Below are positions 24,850 through 35,741 of a DNA stretch of 64,000 bases, piece after piece. Made by a program: the position numbers and the translations under genes. Source of the DNA: Pagrus major (taxonomy: Eukaryota; Chordata; Actinopteri; Spariformes; Sparidae). The stretch is from positions 8,291,539-8,355,538 of the forward strand of contig NC_133218.1 of assembly GCF_040436345.1 (NCBI RefSeq). The letters are read 5' to 3'. Positions within the stretch are counted from its first letter, which is position 1, and every line of letters begins with the position of its first letter. The notes beneath the pieces are model-generated. The model had not been told where the DNA came from, ran no database searches, and saw nothing but the letters and a program-made list of their open reading frames with translations.

Positions 24850-24856
24850 TATAAAG
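24850..24856 (+). promoter_or_regulatory. TATA box of hatching-enzyme copy 1
   Basis: TATAAAG lies ~96 bases before the ATG. The segment from ~24760, including a conserved CCTCCCCTCAGAGGTTTATT and an ATAATCCTCC block (TAATCC is the core site of Otx/Gsc-type homeodomains), is also present upstream of the copy at 39469-40257. That supports a conserved proximal promoter. Regulator identity is inference. Confidence 0.7.
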
Positions 24857-24951
24857 AGCCTGGACTGAACTGAGTCACACATCAAGCTTCACAGAGTCTC
24901 TCCACAGCAGCTCTCCACAGAAGCTCCACAGCCTCCAGAAAGACCCTGAAG

Positions 24952-25740
24952 ATGACTCCCTCTGCCAGCCTGCTGCTGCTGCTCCTGCTCGGCCTCTGTC
25001 AGGCACATCCTCTCCAGGAGGAAGGAAGCGGAGAAGAAGAAGTCCCAGACATCATGGACATCACCACCAGGATTCTGACCTCCAACAATGCCACAGATGA
25101 GTTCCTGCTGGAAGGAGACCTGCTGGCTCCCACAACCAGAAACGCCATGACGTGCTGGTCCCAGAGCTGCCAGTGGAGGAAAGCTTCCAACGGCATGGTG
25201 ATGATCCCCTTCACCATGAGCGGTGAGTTCAGCGGCTGGGAGAGGCAGAAGATCGACAACGCCATGAAGGCCTTCCACAGCAGTACCTGCATCCGCTTCG
25301 TCCCCCGTCAGAACGAGTACGACTACATCAGCGTGGAGAACAAAGGCGGATGTTTCTCCGCTCTGGGCAGAACGGGAGGCAGACAGGTGCTCTCTCTCAA
25401 CAGGCAGGGCTGCCTCTACCACGGCATCATCCAGCACGAGATCAACCACGCTCTGGGCTTCCAGCACGAACAGACCAGGAGCGACCGCGACTACTACGTC
25501 AGGATCAACTGGGAGAACATCGACCCCAACATGGCCTACAACTTCTACAAGCAGAACACCAACAACCTGAACACCCCCTACGACTACTCCTCCATCATGC
25601 ACTATGGAAGAACAGCCTTCTCCATCCAGCACGGCAGGGACTCCATCACCCCCATCCCCAACGCCAACGCGCAGATCGGCCAGAGGCAGGGCATGTCCTA
25701 CTGGGACATCATGAGGATCAACCTGCTCTACGGCTGCTGA
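24952..25740 (+). CDS. Intronless astacin metalloprotease, hatching enzyme (HCE-type), copy 1
   Basis: 262 residues without introns. Signal peptide 1-18 (Leu-rich, ending LCQA). The propeptide runs to ~63 and carries EGD at 54-56, the expected aspartate switch that blocks zinc in the zymogen. The mature enzyme starts near NAMTCW (64). Zinc site HEINHALGFQHE at 162-173 and Met-turn SIMHYG at 214-219 identify the astacin family. Cysteines 68, 73, 113, 134, 154 and 262 fit the six-cysteine pattern of hatching enzymes, with the C-terminal Cys as last residue. Known HCEs swell and soften the egg envelope at hatching after secretion from hatching-gland cells. The gene lies antisense inside an intron of the minus-strand coiled-coil gene. 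Its GC-rich codons contrast with the AT-rich surroundings. Nephrosin-like astacins are the main alternative. AATAAA follows at 25855. Confidence 0.93.
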   Translation: MTPSASLLLLLLLGLCQAHPLQEEGSGEEEVPDIMDITTRILTSNNATDEFLLEGDLLAPTTRNAMTCWSQSCQWRKASNGMVMIPFTMSGEFSGWERQKIDNAMKAFHSSTCIRFVPRQNEYDYISVENKGGCFSALGRTGGRQVLSLNRQGCLYHGIIQHEINHALGFQHEQTRSDRDYYVRINWENIDPNMAYNFYKQNTNNLNTPYDYSSIMHYGRTAFSIQHGRDSITPIPNANAQIGQRQGMSYWDIMRINLLYGC

Positions 25741-25854
25741 TAATAATGCTGATACTTTTTAAAGCTGCTATAACCTGTGACATCAATGCTAAAGATTGTT
25801 GTTTCTTTCACCATGTTAGTTCAAATGTTCAGAATGAATACCACAATGATCTGT

Positions 25855-25860
25855 AATAAA
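25855..25860 (+). terminator. Polyadenylation signal of hatching-enzyme copy 1
   Basis: AATAAA lies 115 bases after the stop codon, inside the segment shared with the other copies. Confidence 0.7.
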
Positions 25861-25910
25861 GGTAATGCAAAATGACTGATTGCTATCTTGTTATTTTTCT
25901 CTATTGTTGT

Positions 25911-25990
<80 letters not shown>
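25911..25990. repeat. (GATA)20 microsatellite
   Basis: Twenty perfect GATA units. The tract ends 12 bases from the 5' splice site of the minus-strand exon 26003-26070. The duplicate at ~39285 has only a seed, GTGATAGATT, at the matching place. Confidence 0.97.
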
Positions 25991-25991
<1 letters not shown>

Positions 25992-26002
25992 AAGCAACAC
26001 AC

Positions 26003-26070
26003 CTGTACGATCACGGTGACCTCAGCCGCTGGAGGAATGGACACTTCTCGAAGAGCCACCGCTCTGTCAT
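26003..26070 (-). CDS. Unnamed minus-strand gene, coding exon (68 nt)
   Basis: Acceptor GTTGCAG and donor GTGTGT bound 68 nt. The first two bases complete an Asp codon; the rest starts DRAVALREVSIPPAAEVT and ends VIVQ. It is the most upstream exon I hold with confidence. The first exons of the gene were not found. Confidence 0.75.
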
Positions 26071-29000
26071 CTGCAACAGATACAACATGATGCTACCACT
26101 TTCTAATATGTCACCTTTACAAAGTGTTGATGAGTTGTAACCTGTGGCTTTATAAATGATTAATCAATATATATTTTAATTCTTTATGAATTGATGTGCA
26201 AAAAACCCTCAGAGGTGCTTGAGCTGGGCACTCTCCACTGCAAAGACCACATTAGTCCATTAAAAAGAAAAAGAGAAACATAAAATTATTAAAAGGATGG
26301 GAAACACAAAGTAAAATAAAATTACAATTAGCGGATGGTTTACCAACATAACCCATAAGGATAACTTTGCAGAGATAAAAAACAAACATTTAACAGCTTT
26401 CTTAAATTGTGCAGGTCAACATGAGATGGTTATCATAAAAGGGTTAACATTTTTGTTAACATTTGCCTGCTGATGACTGGGTACGTTTTTTTCATTGCTT
26501 TTTAGAAAACAGGAAACTTACAACTCTTTATTAATTACTTTAATTAAATTTATATCTGCAGACTTGAGTAAGTAAATTATTTATGAAGTATCAGAAGTAA
26601 GTCAATAAAAGCCATGCAGGAACATTTTGTATGACAGTCGTCTCATATTCAGATGAAACAGGCTCTTTGGACGACTTTAAATCTGAGCTGTGAAGGCTGT
26701 AACACTCAGCAGTCACATACAGCTGCTCTCCTCTTTGACCGTTCATGGATACAAGCTTGAGCAGCTACACCTGAAGTAAAAAAAAAAAAAAAAAGAAAGA
26801 AAAAACTGAACAGAGATAAAGTGTGTAGGTTGGATTTGCACGACAATATCTGAGAAGAAGCTGAGCGCATATATAATCTCCATTTAGTGTTGAATGGGTT
26901 GAAGAGGCTGGCTGCCATGGACACAGACGCACACACAGAGTCAGTGCACATCACTGACTGTAAAACCAAACCAAAGATCGTAAAGTCGAGAAAAACTCAC
27001 AAAAAATCTACGAACCGTTTTTGTCAAACCGTCTCAGAGCGATCCAGGCCTTTGAGACGCGTGGAGGTTTGTCAAAACTGACGTTAGGCATTTTAATGTG
27101 ACAGCAGCGGCGATCAGACCAGACACCAGAGCACCTGCCACATCCGGTCAGGGACTTTCACAGTAAAAGTATAAGGAAATCTACAGCTTTACTCCAACGT
27201 TTCCCCACACAGTACAGCAGATACAAATACTGCACTAAATAATGTGCAGCGGAGCAAAATCACATTTACTCATCTAGTCTCCACATTTGAGGTACTTTAA
27301 TTCACTTGAGTATTTCTGTTCTGTTCTACTGGGTTACATTGTAGAAATAGAAATATTTAAAGGTGCAATGTGAATCAAAAGAATTTCAGTTTAAAACATT
27401 CAAAAATTAACTACAAATACCAACAGAATGTGAAAAGAAATCACTTTTTTCTATTCATTTCAAAGACCTATATGTCTCATGTTGCAGGGATATTTTTTTA
27501 AGTTAGCATGCTAACCAGCTAGCCCCTGGCCACTTTATACCTCAAGAGCTGACAGTAGTAAATGACACCAACACTGCCCCGATGCTCCAAGCTTCCAGTC
27601 TGGAAGACTCAGCTAATACAACCCCTAGCTGCATGATTAAGGGAACTTACTATAGCTAACAGCAGCTACGGTTAGCAGCAGTTAGCTGTTACTCTGGTGA
27701 TATGCTGCCCCTTATTTGTTTGGAGTACACATTTGTACATATTGCTCCTTTGCTATTATAGGCAAATTATACAATTTATTGATTTTTTTTATTAAGATTT
27801 CATTCATTCATTTTGTCACACCGGGAACAAAGTGGCACAAAGCGAAATAGATTCTCAAAAAGTACAAATACTGTATGATAATGTTGCTAAAATGCCTTTT
27901 TACAGCTGCTAGCTAATATCTTTTTAATGTGCTCAGAATTATGTTGTCTTCCAGAAACCATATGTCTACCTTCTTGTTTGATCAATTGGAATAAACAGTA
28001 TACTAATGGTATACAGCACATCCACAAGTCACAACTATCCATTCATTTGGCAATACATGAGCCTAATCAGGGTTTCATATACAGACAATGAAGTATGAAC
28101 TGATGAGTAATGGTTTCATGATTTTGATCCTCTCACTCTGATCTTACCTGTGAAGCTACTGTAACCACTGGAAATAAAAACATTTAGTATTTGAATTGCT
28201 GATGGTCACAGATATCTTTAAGTTTGCTGTTAATTGGAATCCTCATATGACATAGTAATTAAGTATTTCTTGTAAAGATATGCGTACTTGCATGATGACT
28301 CTTTTCTCCATACATGAAAATGGTGACTTGGGCTATTTATAATATGACTGATGATTCAAGGCTTACGCCCAACAACATACTGTATGTAAAGCATTTGAAA
28401 AAAGAGCACTGAATATAAACATACAAATAAACCTGCAAAGTGACACAAAATGCCTCAACATTAGAGATACAGATGCCTTGCAATTTCAGAAAAGCAAGTC
28501 AACATATGGCACTTTGCTGGTTGGATGACTTCCTTATTCAACATACTAATCCATATTGTTTGAGTGCTTTCAGAGCGGATGGTTTGTTTGGTATTTTAAG
28601 TGTAATAAATGGCAAGACCAGGCTTAACACACTTACTTTTGAAATGAAAGTGCCTCTGTGTGTGTTGTTGTTGTGTCAGGTATGTACAGTATGTAAGTTA
28701 ATGAGGCTGGAGCTACATACAGCATGGCTGCCGGTGAGTCCTGCTCCTTGAATTTTCCTTATCAGCGTTTCATTTCTGTCCGTGGATGAAAGGGCTGTGT
28801 TGGATCAAAGGAAGCTTTGAGGAAACCTCAGTAAGGAGATTCCACACGTTGCTAACACAAAATGTCAACCTTGAAAACACAAGAAGTGTGAAGGAGGGAA
28901 ATTGGTTCTCCCTGCGGCTGGTTTTTTGTCCCCGTCAGATGTGGAGATGTGGACATTTACTGTAGATAGAGGTTGGTATGATAAAGGTCAGAGAGTCTGG

Positions 29001-31975
29001 AATTCTGGACAGAGAACGTGAATGCTTAAAGGATAAGTTCAGTCAAAAAATGAAAATTCAGTCATCATCCACTCACCCTCATGCTGATGGGAAGTCAGGT
29101 GAAGTTTTGTCGTTCAATAAACATTTCTAGAGCTTCATGGCAAAACAGCTTTTCTCTACAATAATTAAAGAAGAGGGGGACACACCTCGTCTGTGAGTGT
29201 GCAAGCTTGACTACGTGTTGAAGGTGTAAATAACGTCTTTTCAAATAAGTATGTGCTGTATGGATTTTTACATTTTAAAACAAGTCCCCATCTACTTCAG
29301 TTGTTTCAGAGAATGCTGCAAAACTGTTCTGCTGTCAACTTTGTTTTAAAAGATTTCCTTGAGAAAGGTGTCAACCTGCTCAGAAACATTGCATTTTGGG
29401 CAACAAGCTGTCCAAAAAAGGCCTCATGTGTTCAACAGTCATGTCTCCAGAGAGAGTTTACAGAGTGACATCTGGTTGCTGTTCAGTAAAACCAGTCCAC
29501 TGTCCCTGTGAAGACAATGTACATTATATAATACTGCAATATGATATAGTACAGTATATGTTGAGGGATGAGAGGGATGAGTTTCTCATTTCCTTGCCCA
29601 GTCTCTCAGGGGAGTTTAATCTGTGACCTCCTGTCAACTCTCGACCAGGATATGAACATGACAAGATGAAACTTTAATGATTTCAGAGGAGGAACTGTGC
29701 CAAGCAGCAGGGAACAGTGGGATTCTAGACGCCGGAGAAAGAGAACAGTAAGATCAGTGCAGGTACTGTGCATGAATGACAAATACAGTGCAGAGATTTG
29801 AAGGTTGTTGGAGTACAGAGATTGTCCATGCCATTAGGATATACTACAGTAATTATTAGGTGCTTTGCTGCCATCTAGTGGTACGATACTTACAGTACAA
29901 CACTTACAAAAAGGCTAGAATACATGAATAGAGTAGGATAACCCTTTATGTCATAATAGCCTCAAGGCTAAATACAATAGGCCGTTTTCACAGAAGACAT
30001 TGTAACTTGTTGTTACATTAACGATGGCTCTGCTCTATTAAAATGTCCCAGTAAGTCAGTGACAGTGTGATGTTCATCTCATTATTTAGTCTATATCTGT
30101 GCTTTTCCTATTGTGACATAAAATGTCTTGTGTAAGAAAGGCCTTTTGTATTTCACACTGTCACGAATATATGGCATAAATGTATTCAAGCCTTCTTGTT
30201 ATGGATGAATGGATGGATGGAATCCCTACTGACGTTAATGTCAGTGACCTCTAGGGGGCACCACAGAACACTCTATCAACTGTAAATGAAGACATCTTTA
30301 TATTTAAAGCACTTGGCTTAACAGATACAACAGATACAAGTAAAAGCACTAATACCACACTGTAAATATACTCCATTACAAGTAGAAGTCCTGTATTGAA
30401 AATGTTACTAAAATTATAGTATGTAATCATAATCAGGGAAGTGTACTTGTGAAAAGTAAAAGTACTCATTGCAGAGAAACGTCCCCTGTGACTGTTATAC
30501 TATAATATCTTATATCATTAGATTATTATTATTTGTGCATTAATGTGAAGGAAAAAATCAGGATTTACTGTAACTAATGATTGTTTTGATTATGGGTTAA
30601 TCTGCTGATTATTTCCTCTCTTAATCGATAGATTGTTTTGTTTCACAGCTACCCAGAGCTTAAAGAGAAACCTTCACAATGTCTGCTTTTTCCAAACAAT
30701 CCTCCAAACCTTATTAGAATGATTGAAAGGAAAAACAGCAAATCTTTAGATGCTGGAGCCATGAAATGTGAATATAAAAATATGCAAAAAATTATTTCAG
30801 TGATCCACAGAATGTTCTGTCAATCGACTAATTGATTTATTGATTGCGGGTGAAAATCTTTACTAAAGCTGTCAGTCAATATTCCTCTGAGATGAAGTAG
30901 AGGAAAAGTATAAAGTGACCTAATAAAGAAAAGACTCAAGTAAAGAACAAGTACATTAAATTTGTACGTAAGCACAGTGTGTGTACAGTAACAATGAAAG
31001 GGCTACTTCACCCTACATCATGTTATCAGCATTATAATGAATGAAGGCTTTTGTTCTGCTTCCTATGCTGTTTTTGGTGCTTGAATACATCAAGAGAAAA
31101 TAGTATACAATTTTGAATTTAGGATAGGTTATGACAATTAGTCACACATTTCTGACATCACCTTCTGATTGGATCTCTCTCTTGAAATTTTCCTTGATTA
31201 GAAATATGGTGATGTGATGGCTGTAGTAGTGTGTGTTTCTGAATTTCACAAACAAACCTTTTTTACTCACTGTATTTCATTGCTGCATATGGCTAACTGG
31301 ACTGACCGACACTACAGTGCCACAAACAACTGCTGGTGTACAGTCCTTCTCTGTGAGGGACATTGAGGGACAGTTTTAGAAGCAGCTTCCTATCTATCTG
31401 CTGTGTCTTGGAGGAGGGTCGTCCATATGCAATGCAGAGCCTGTAGGGAATGTCCTCACTTCATGGCAGAGATAGTTGGCAGGCAGGCAGCCGAGGTGAG
31501 AGATACCACAGGAAGATGGAAACAGATGGGATGAACACGCAATGCCTGCCTCTCACTGGGGTAAAGGGTAAAAAAAATCTGTTACAACCCCATAGTTCAT
31601 CTAAGGTGCTCAAACCAAAGAAAACCCGAAGTAAGCAGTATCTCAACCATCATTTGAAACAATAGACCAGATTATGAAAAGCCTGATATCTATCATCACT
31701 TATGTTAAAACAGCAGATGAAGCCCCCCACCTTCACCCACCCACACACATCACACCCCCACCGGGCTATAGGATCTGAACACCTGTTTCATTGTGGAGCT
31801 AAAAAAAGGAACAGCTCTTCAGATGTCACTCTGAGAGGCTGTTAACTACTGTTACTGTACAGGAGTTTACACCATTAGAGACAGTCTATGCAGCCAGTTC
31901 TGTTTTCTTGGGGTCTGTGAATCACATGCTAGTTTGGGGTTTATACTAATGTGTGTATATGCACACAAAAATACA
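26071..31975. other. Intron or 5' region of the minus-strand gene, plus intergenic sequence
   Basis: Apart from the candidate microexon at 28148-28167, I see no exon with both a good frame and good splice sites. 30320-30475 contains the dispersed fish repeat with AAGTAAAAGTACTC. 26780-26800 is an A-run. Short ORFs lack any family resemblance. Confidence 0.45.
28148..28167 (-). CDS. Candidate 20-nt microexon of the minus-strand gene
   Basis: Minus-strand acceptor TTTATTTCCAG and strong donor GTAAGATC bound 20 nt that read GYSSFT. The single leftover base G joins AT of the exon at 26003-26070 to make Asp. Phase and splice signals fit, but such a short match can arise by chance. Confidence 0.4.
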
Positions 31976-32082
31976 TAAAAATAACAAGACAATGGTGTTT
32001 TGCACTGACTTTATTACAGAATATTTATAGAAGATAGCTCAGTTGTCTCCTCAATATCTGACAACTTTGATCAGAATCACCA
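31976..32082 (-). other. 3' flank of hatching-enzyme copy 2
   Basis: The sequence around 31978-32022 (AATAACAAGACAATG, TTTGCACTGACTTTATTACAG) matches the 3' flanks of copies 1 and 3 in the same relative place, with several changes. It marks the left limit of this duplicated unit. Confidence 0.65.
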
Positions 32083-32565
32083 TTATGAGCAGCCGTAGAG
32101 CAGGTTGATCCTCATGATGTCCCAGTAGGACATGCCCTGCCTCTGGCCGATCTGCGCGTTGGCGTTGGGGATGGGGGTGATGGAGTCCCTGCCGTGCTGG
32201 ATGGAGAAGGCTGTTCTTCCATAGTGCATGATGGAGGAGTAGTCGTAGGGGGTGTTCAGGTTGTTGGTGTTCTGCTTGTAGAAGTTGTAGGACATGTTGG
32301 GGTCGATGTTCTCCCAGTTGATCCTGACGTAGTAGTCGCGGTCGCTCCTGGTCTGTTCGTGCTGGAAGCCCAGAGCGTGGTTGATCTCATGCTGGATGAT
32401 GCCGTGGTAGAGGCAGCCCTGCCTGTTGAGAGAGAGCACCTGTCTGCCTCCTGTTCTGCCCAGAGCGGAAAAACATCCGCCTTCTTGGCCTCCTTCCTCC
32501 TGGAGAGGATGTGCCTGACAGAGGCCGAGCAGGAGCAGCAGCAGCAGGCTGGCAGAGGGAGTCAT
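32083..32565 (-). pseudogene. Hatching-enzyme copy 2 with internal in-frame deletion (160 codons)
   Basis: Start at 32565 encodes the same signal peptide as the intact copies and the first few propeptide residues. The frame then jumps within EEGGQEGGCFS to the middle of the catalytic domain. About 103 codons are missing: most of the propeptide with its EGD switch, the mature N-terminus with Cys68/Cys73, and the first catalytic subdomain with Cys113. The zinc motif HEINHALGFQHEQ and Met-turn SIMHYG remain. The stop is read one codon later than in the sisters (GC then S). A partner for the last Cys is gone. The TATA box is also deleted. The frame has no stop, so translation is possible, but correct folding is unlikely. 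Confidence 0.85.
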
Positions 32566-32984
32566 CTTCAGGGTCGGTCTGGAGGCTGTGGAGCTTCTGT
32601 GGAGAGCTGCTGTGGAGAGACTCTGTGAAGCTTGATGTGTGTCTGCAGGAGGATTATGGGTTGGGGTCCTCACTGCTAGGCCTAAATAAACCTCTGAGGG
32701 GAGGACTCCACAGACAAACCTACTTTTTAAACAGTGTTTGTTATCTCTGGTCATTAGATGGATGAAAACAGCTTTACTGGTTAGGATGTGTCAAGATTAA
32801 CACATCACATGTACATCATAGATACACACACTGCTACAACCAAGAGAACTCCCTTTTTATGGTCGTGGCAGAATCTCTGATGTCAGTTGAACATAAACGT
32901 CCATAAATCCATTTGGATGAATTAAAATTTTGACCTGATGATGTTGCAAGATTAAAAAAAATTACAATTATATGTATGGTAATA

Positions 32985-33455
32985 CATTGCCTCTTAGGAA
33001 GAGAGGAAAGAGGTAGAGGATATCGTCCACTTGCTGAAGCGATGGACAGGCCCTCATAGTGACCATGTTCAAAACCACAACAATGAATGTTATGTTCTGA
33101 CAGGGGTTCAGAAAGCTCTTCTCTAAACAAACCAACCAATTGTCTAGATAAGGCAGAATCTTCATGCCCTGTGACAGCAGGCACAACAGCCCTGCAACAA
33201 TGCACCTGGGAAACACCTGTGTGGGGAGGGGAAGTCGGAATGGAAGTTCCTTGAGCTGGGAGAGTCTTGGAAGGCAAAATGAAGAAACCGTCTGTGGTGA
33301 GGCACATTGGGGACATGAAAATAAGTGTCCTTCAAATCGACGGACCTGAACTATTCCCCCTTGGCAACAGCACGAAGGACATCTGCTGCAATCAGCATGT
33401 GGAATGGTGAGACCTTCAAGAACTTGTTGAGTTCCCCTTCCAGAGGGAGACATAA
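32985..33455 (-). pseudogene. DIRS-like retrotransposon reverse transcriptase fragment
   Basis: Read on the minus strand, several frames give blocks of a DIRS-type RT: VDLKDTYFHVP (~33330), then YLDNWLVC (~33130-33155, where DIRS elements have YLDDW), then VTMRACPSLQQVDDILYLF (~33015-33070). The catalytic second Asp of the YLDD box is Asn here. Frames change at least twice and there is a stop near 33355. It is a short dead fragment directly upstream (in its neighbour's sense) of hatching-enzyme copy 2. Confidence 0.6.
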
Positions 33456-34193
33456 ATGTGTGCATCAAATGTCATGGCAATTCATCAAATAGTCATTGCA
33501 ATATTTCTCTCAACACCATAAATGCAAATCTCATGGTGGTTCTAGAGCAGGAGTAGGGCCACTTGGGGCCCCCCTCCCCTGCATCCGGCCCACGACCTGA
33601 GATCAAAAATATAATAGAATCCAACCTGCAAAATCTTTTTTTATTTAATCCGAGTTTCTTTAGTTATTTTGACACATATTCAAACTATACCTTAATATGT
33701 AATTGAAATAAAAACAAATTCTATTTAAAAATGCGAGTCGACTTTTATTTTGAAGTAAACTCATCACAGGAAATGCAGTGTCTTCAGTTAGCACCGCTGT
33801 TGTTCAGCAAAAATACATCTGCAGAGCAAAACAGCGGTTATTTACTGCCTTTGTTGACAGCGGATCACTTACAATTATGTCTGGGAGTAGTTCCATTCAG
33901 TCTGTGGGAGTAATGGAACAAGAAGGAGCTGTTAGATGAAGAGCTGCAGGTGACAGGATGCACACCTCCAACTTATCAGTGAGGTAATAACTTCTTTATC
34001 CTCATAGAGTGGTTTAGTTTGTAGTTTGTAGTTGTGGGTTTAGTCCAAAAACCCAGAAATTGGTCAGCATTTTTGTACTTCTGGTTCCCTTGTCTCAAAG
34101 GCTATGAGTTTTTCGAATTGGTTTACGGTTAAATGCCTGAAATAAGGTCTGTGGTTACCACAGGCTAAAGATATTTACATGGTTTGTTCTACG
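33456..34193. other. Non-coding, dispersed repeat remnants
   Basis: 33470-33530 resembles the fish repeat with AAATGTCATGGCAATTCATC that recurs near 61405. No gene seen. Confidence 0.45.
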
Positions 34194-34519
34194 ACATAAA
34201 ATACATCATCAAATGTCCCACAGTTGAATTATAAAGTGCTTACATGTCTTAAAAACAGCTGTTGCTAACAAGTGGCTAAACAGGACTACAGAAGTTGTCA
34301 CAGACATTAAATGTCATCATGCCGAACATGGAGACTCATCTACTCACTACTCCATCTTTACAGGCAGACTTTAGTTGCAACCTATTCTTACTCTAACTTG
34401 AAACCTTGTACATTGATCAATTTATAGAAAACGTGTAGTAATTGTGTAGTAACACACATAGTGGTGGTGAAGTGTTAGTCATGTGACCGCAATGTAGTCT
34501 GTTTATAGCCTAATGTTAG
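34194..34519. repeat. Direct repeat DR1 flanking a tyrosine-recombinase remnant
   Basis: From ACATAAAATACATCATCAAA to TATAGCCTAATGTTAG. The same sequence, with small deletions, returns at 35458-35741. Confidence 0.9.
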
Positions 34520-34549
34520 TTTCCCGAACAGTCTGTCACCTAAAACCCT

Positions 34550-35400
34550 TTCATCATACTACACCGGATGGTGCACTTTCAAGTCATTCCAAACCCTTCA
34601 CAACCTCCCTTTCCCCTCCATCGACATCGTAACAATAACCAGCTTCATCACTTACGCCGATATGATCCTCAAAATTAGAACATCCGATATCCAAGTATAT
34701 TTCAGTGGCATCAACTTCTTCATCAAATTGCTCTCTGGAGCTCCAGCTCCCTCTGTTTCTCATCCCGACATCACCATGCTGATCAAAGGCCTACGACAAG
34801 CAGAACCCCAGCTTGCACCAAAATGCTTACCCTTAACCGCAGACCTCCTCACCCGCTGCATCCTAACACTCCTAACGCTCAGGATACTCATCCCCTTTTA
34901 TCGACTCGACCCTCGAATCAATGTCCCTCCTAGCATTGTTCAGCTTCCTACGATGCTCACTTCCACCACATCCACTCTCGACACGCAACCCTCTCAGACA
35001 TCTTTATCCACTCCCAAGACACCCTCCAATTCAACCTCAAACAGAGCAAGACCGACCAGTTTGGCCTCTCTCACCCCATCTTACTCTTCCAACTAAACTC
35101 GTACCTAAGCCCTTACGAACCAAACCCATCCTATCATACGTACACCAGAGACAAGCACACCACTCTTCCCCACAAGATCCACTCTTCACCACCGAATCAG
35201 GCAGAATCACCACACGCTTCTGGTTCCACCACTATCTCTGCCAGATACCCACATTCTGAATCTCAACCTCCCTGGTTCCTAGACGGTCCAGCCAATCCGC
35301 AACCCTACTCAAACCCCCCTCTTCATCCACGAACCTCGACCCCTTCCCCTCATCCAACAACCCTGACCCCCCCTTTCCTATCCTTTCCAAAATCTTCTAC
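34550..35400 (+). pseudogene. Decayed tyrosine recombinase (DIRS/Ngaro/Crypton-like)
   Basis: The N-terminal SAM-like part reads YFSGINFF (~34695), then DITMLIKGLRQAEP and LPLTADLLTRC (~34770-34860) in one frame. Box A (FSFLRC, the catalytic Arg region, ~34935) and the later SKTDQFG-like and GRITTRFWF (~35195-35225) segments lie in other frames. These blocks are typical of the YR integrases carried by fish DIRS and Crypton elements. At least two frameshifts are needed to connect them. The C-terminal His-x-x-Arg and Tyr box was not seen. It sits between two ~300-bp direct repeats. Confidence 0.6.
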
Positions 35401-35457
35401 CAATTTAAATAAACTACCTTAACGTTAAACTGTGACGGGTCTTGTTAGTGAACTACA

Positions 35458-35741
35458 ACATAAAATACATCGTTAAATGTCCCACAGTTGAATATGTCTT
35501 AAAAACAGCTGTTGCCATGAAGTTGTCACGGACATTAAATGTCATCATGCTGAACATTGAGACTCATCAACTCACTACTCCATCTTTACAGGCAGACTTT
35601 AGTTGCAACCTATTCTAACTCTAACTTTACAACATTGATCAATTTATAGAAAACATGTAGTAATTGTGTAGTAACACACTTAGTGGTGGTGACGTTTAAG
35701 TCATGCGACCGCAATGTAGTCTGTTTATAGCCTAATGTTAG
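35458..35741. repeat. Direct repeat DR2 flanking a tyrosine-recombinase remnant
   Basis: Same orientation as DR1, ~1.26 kb downstream. It matches from ACATAAAATACATCG to TATAGCCTAATGTTAG, with internal deletions making it ~42 bases shorter. Confidence 0.9.

Noticed and set aside
24889-25632. 247-codon minus-strand ORF opposite hatching-enzyme copy 1 (and 237 codons opposite copy 3)
   Set aside because: GC-rich third codon positions of the real gene suppress stops on the other strand. The translation is Val/Leu-rich with no known domain.
25350-25856. 168-codon ORF overlapping copy 1 in another frame (also seen at 39350-39859)
   Set aside because: Shadow frame of the astacin gene; His/Gln-rich low complexity.
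33540-33960. hAT-like end (GGGCCACTTGGGGCC..CCGGCCCAC)
   Set aside because: It resembles some DNA transposon ends, but no matching inverted end or target duplication was found.
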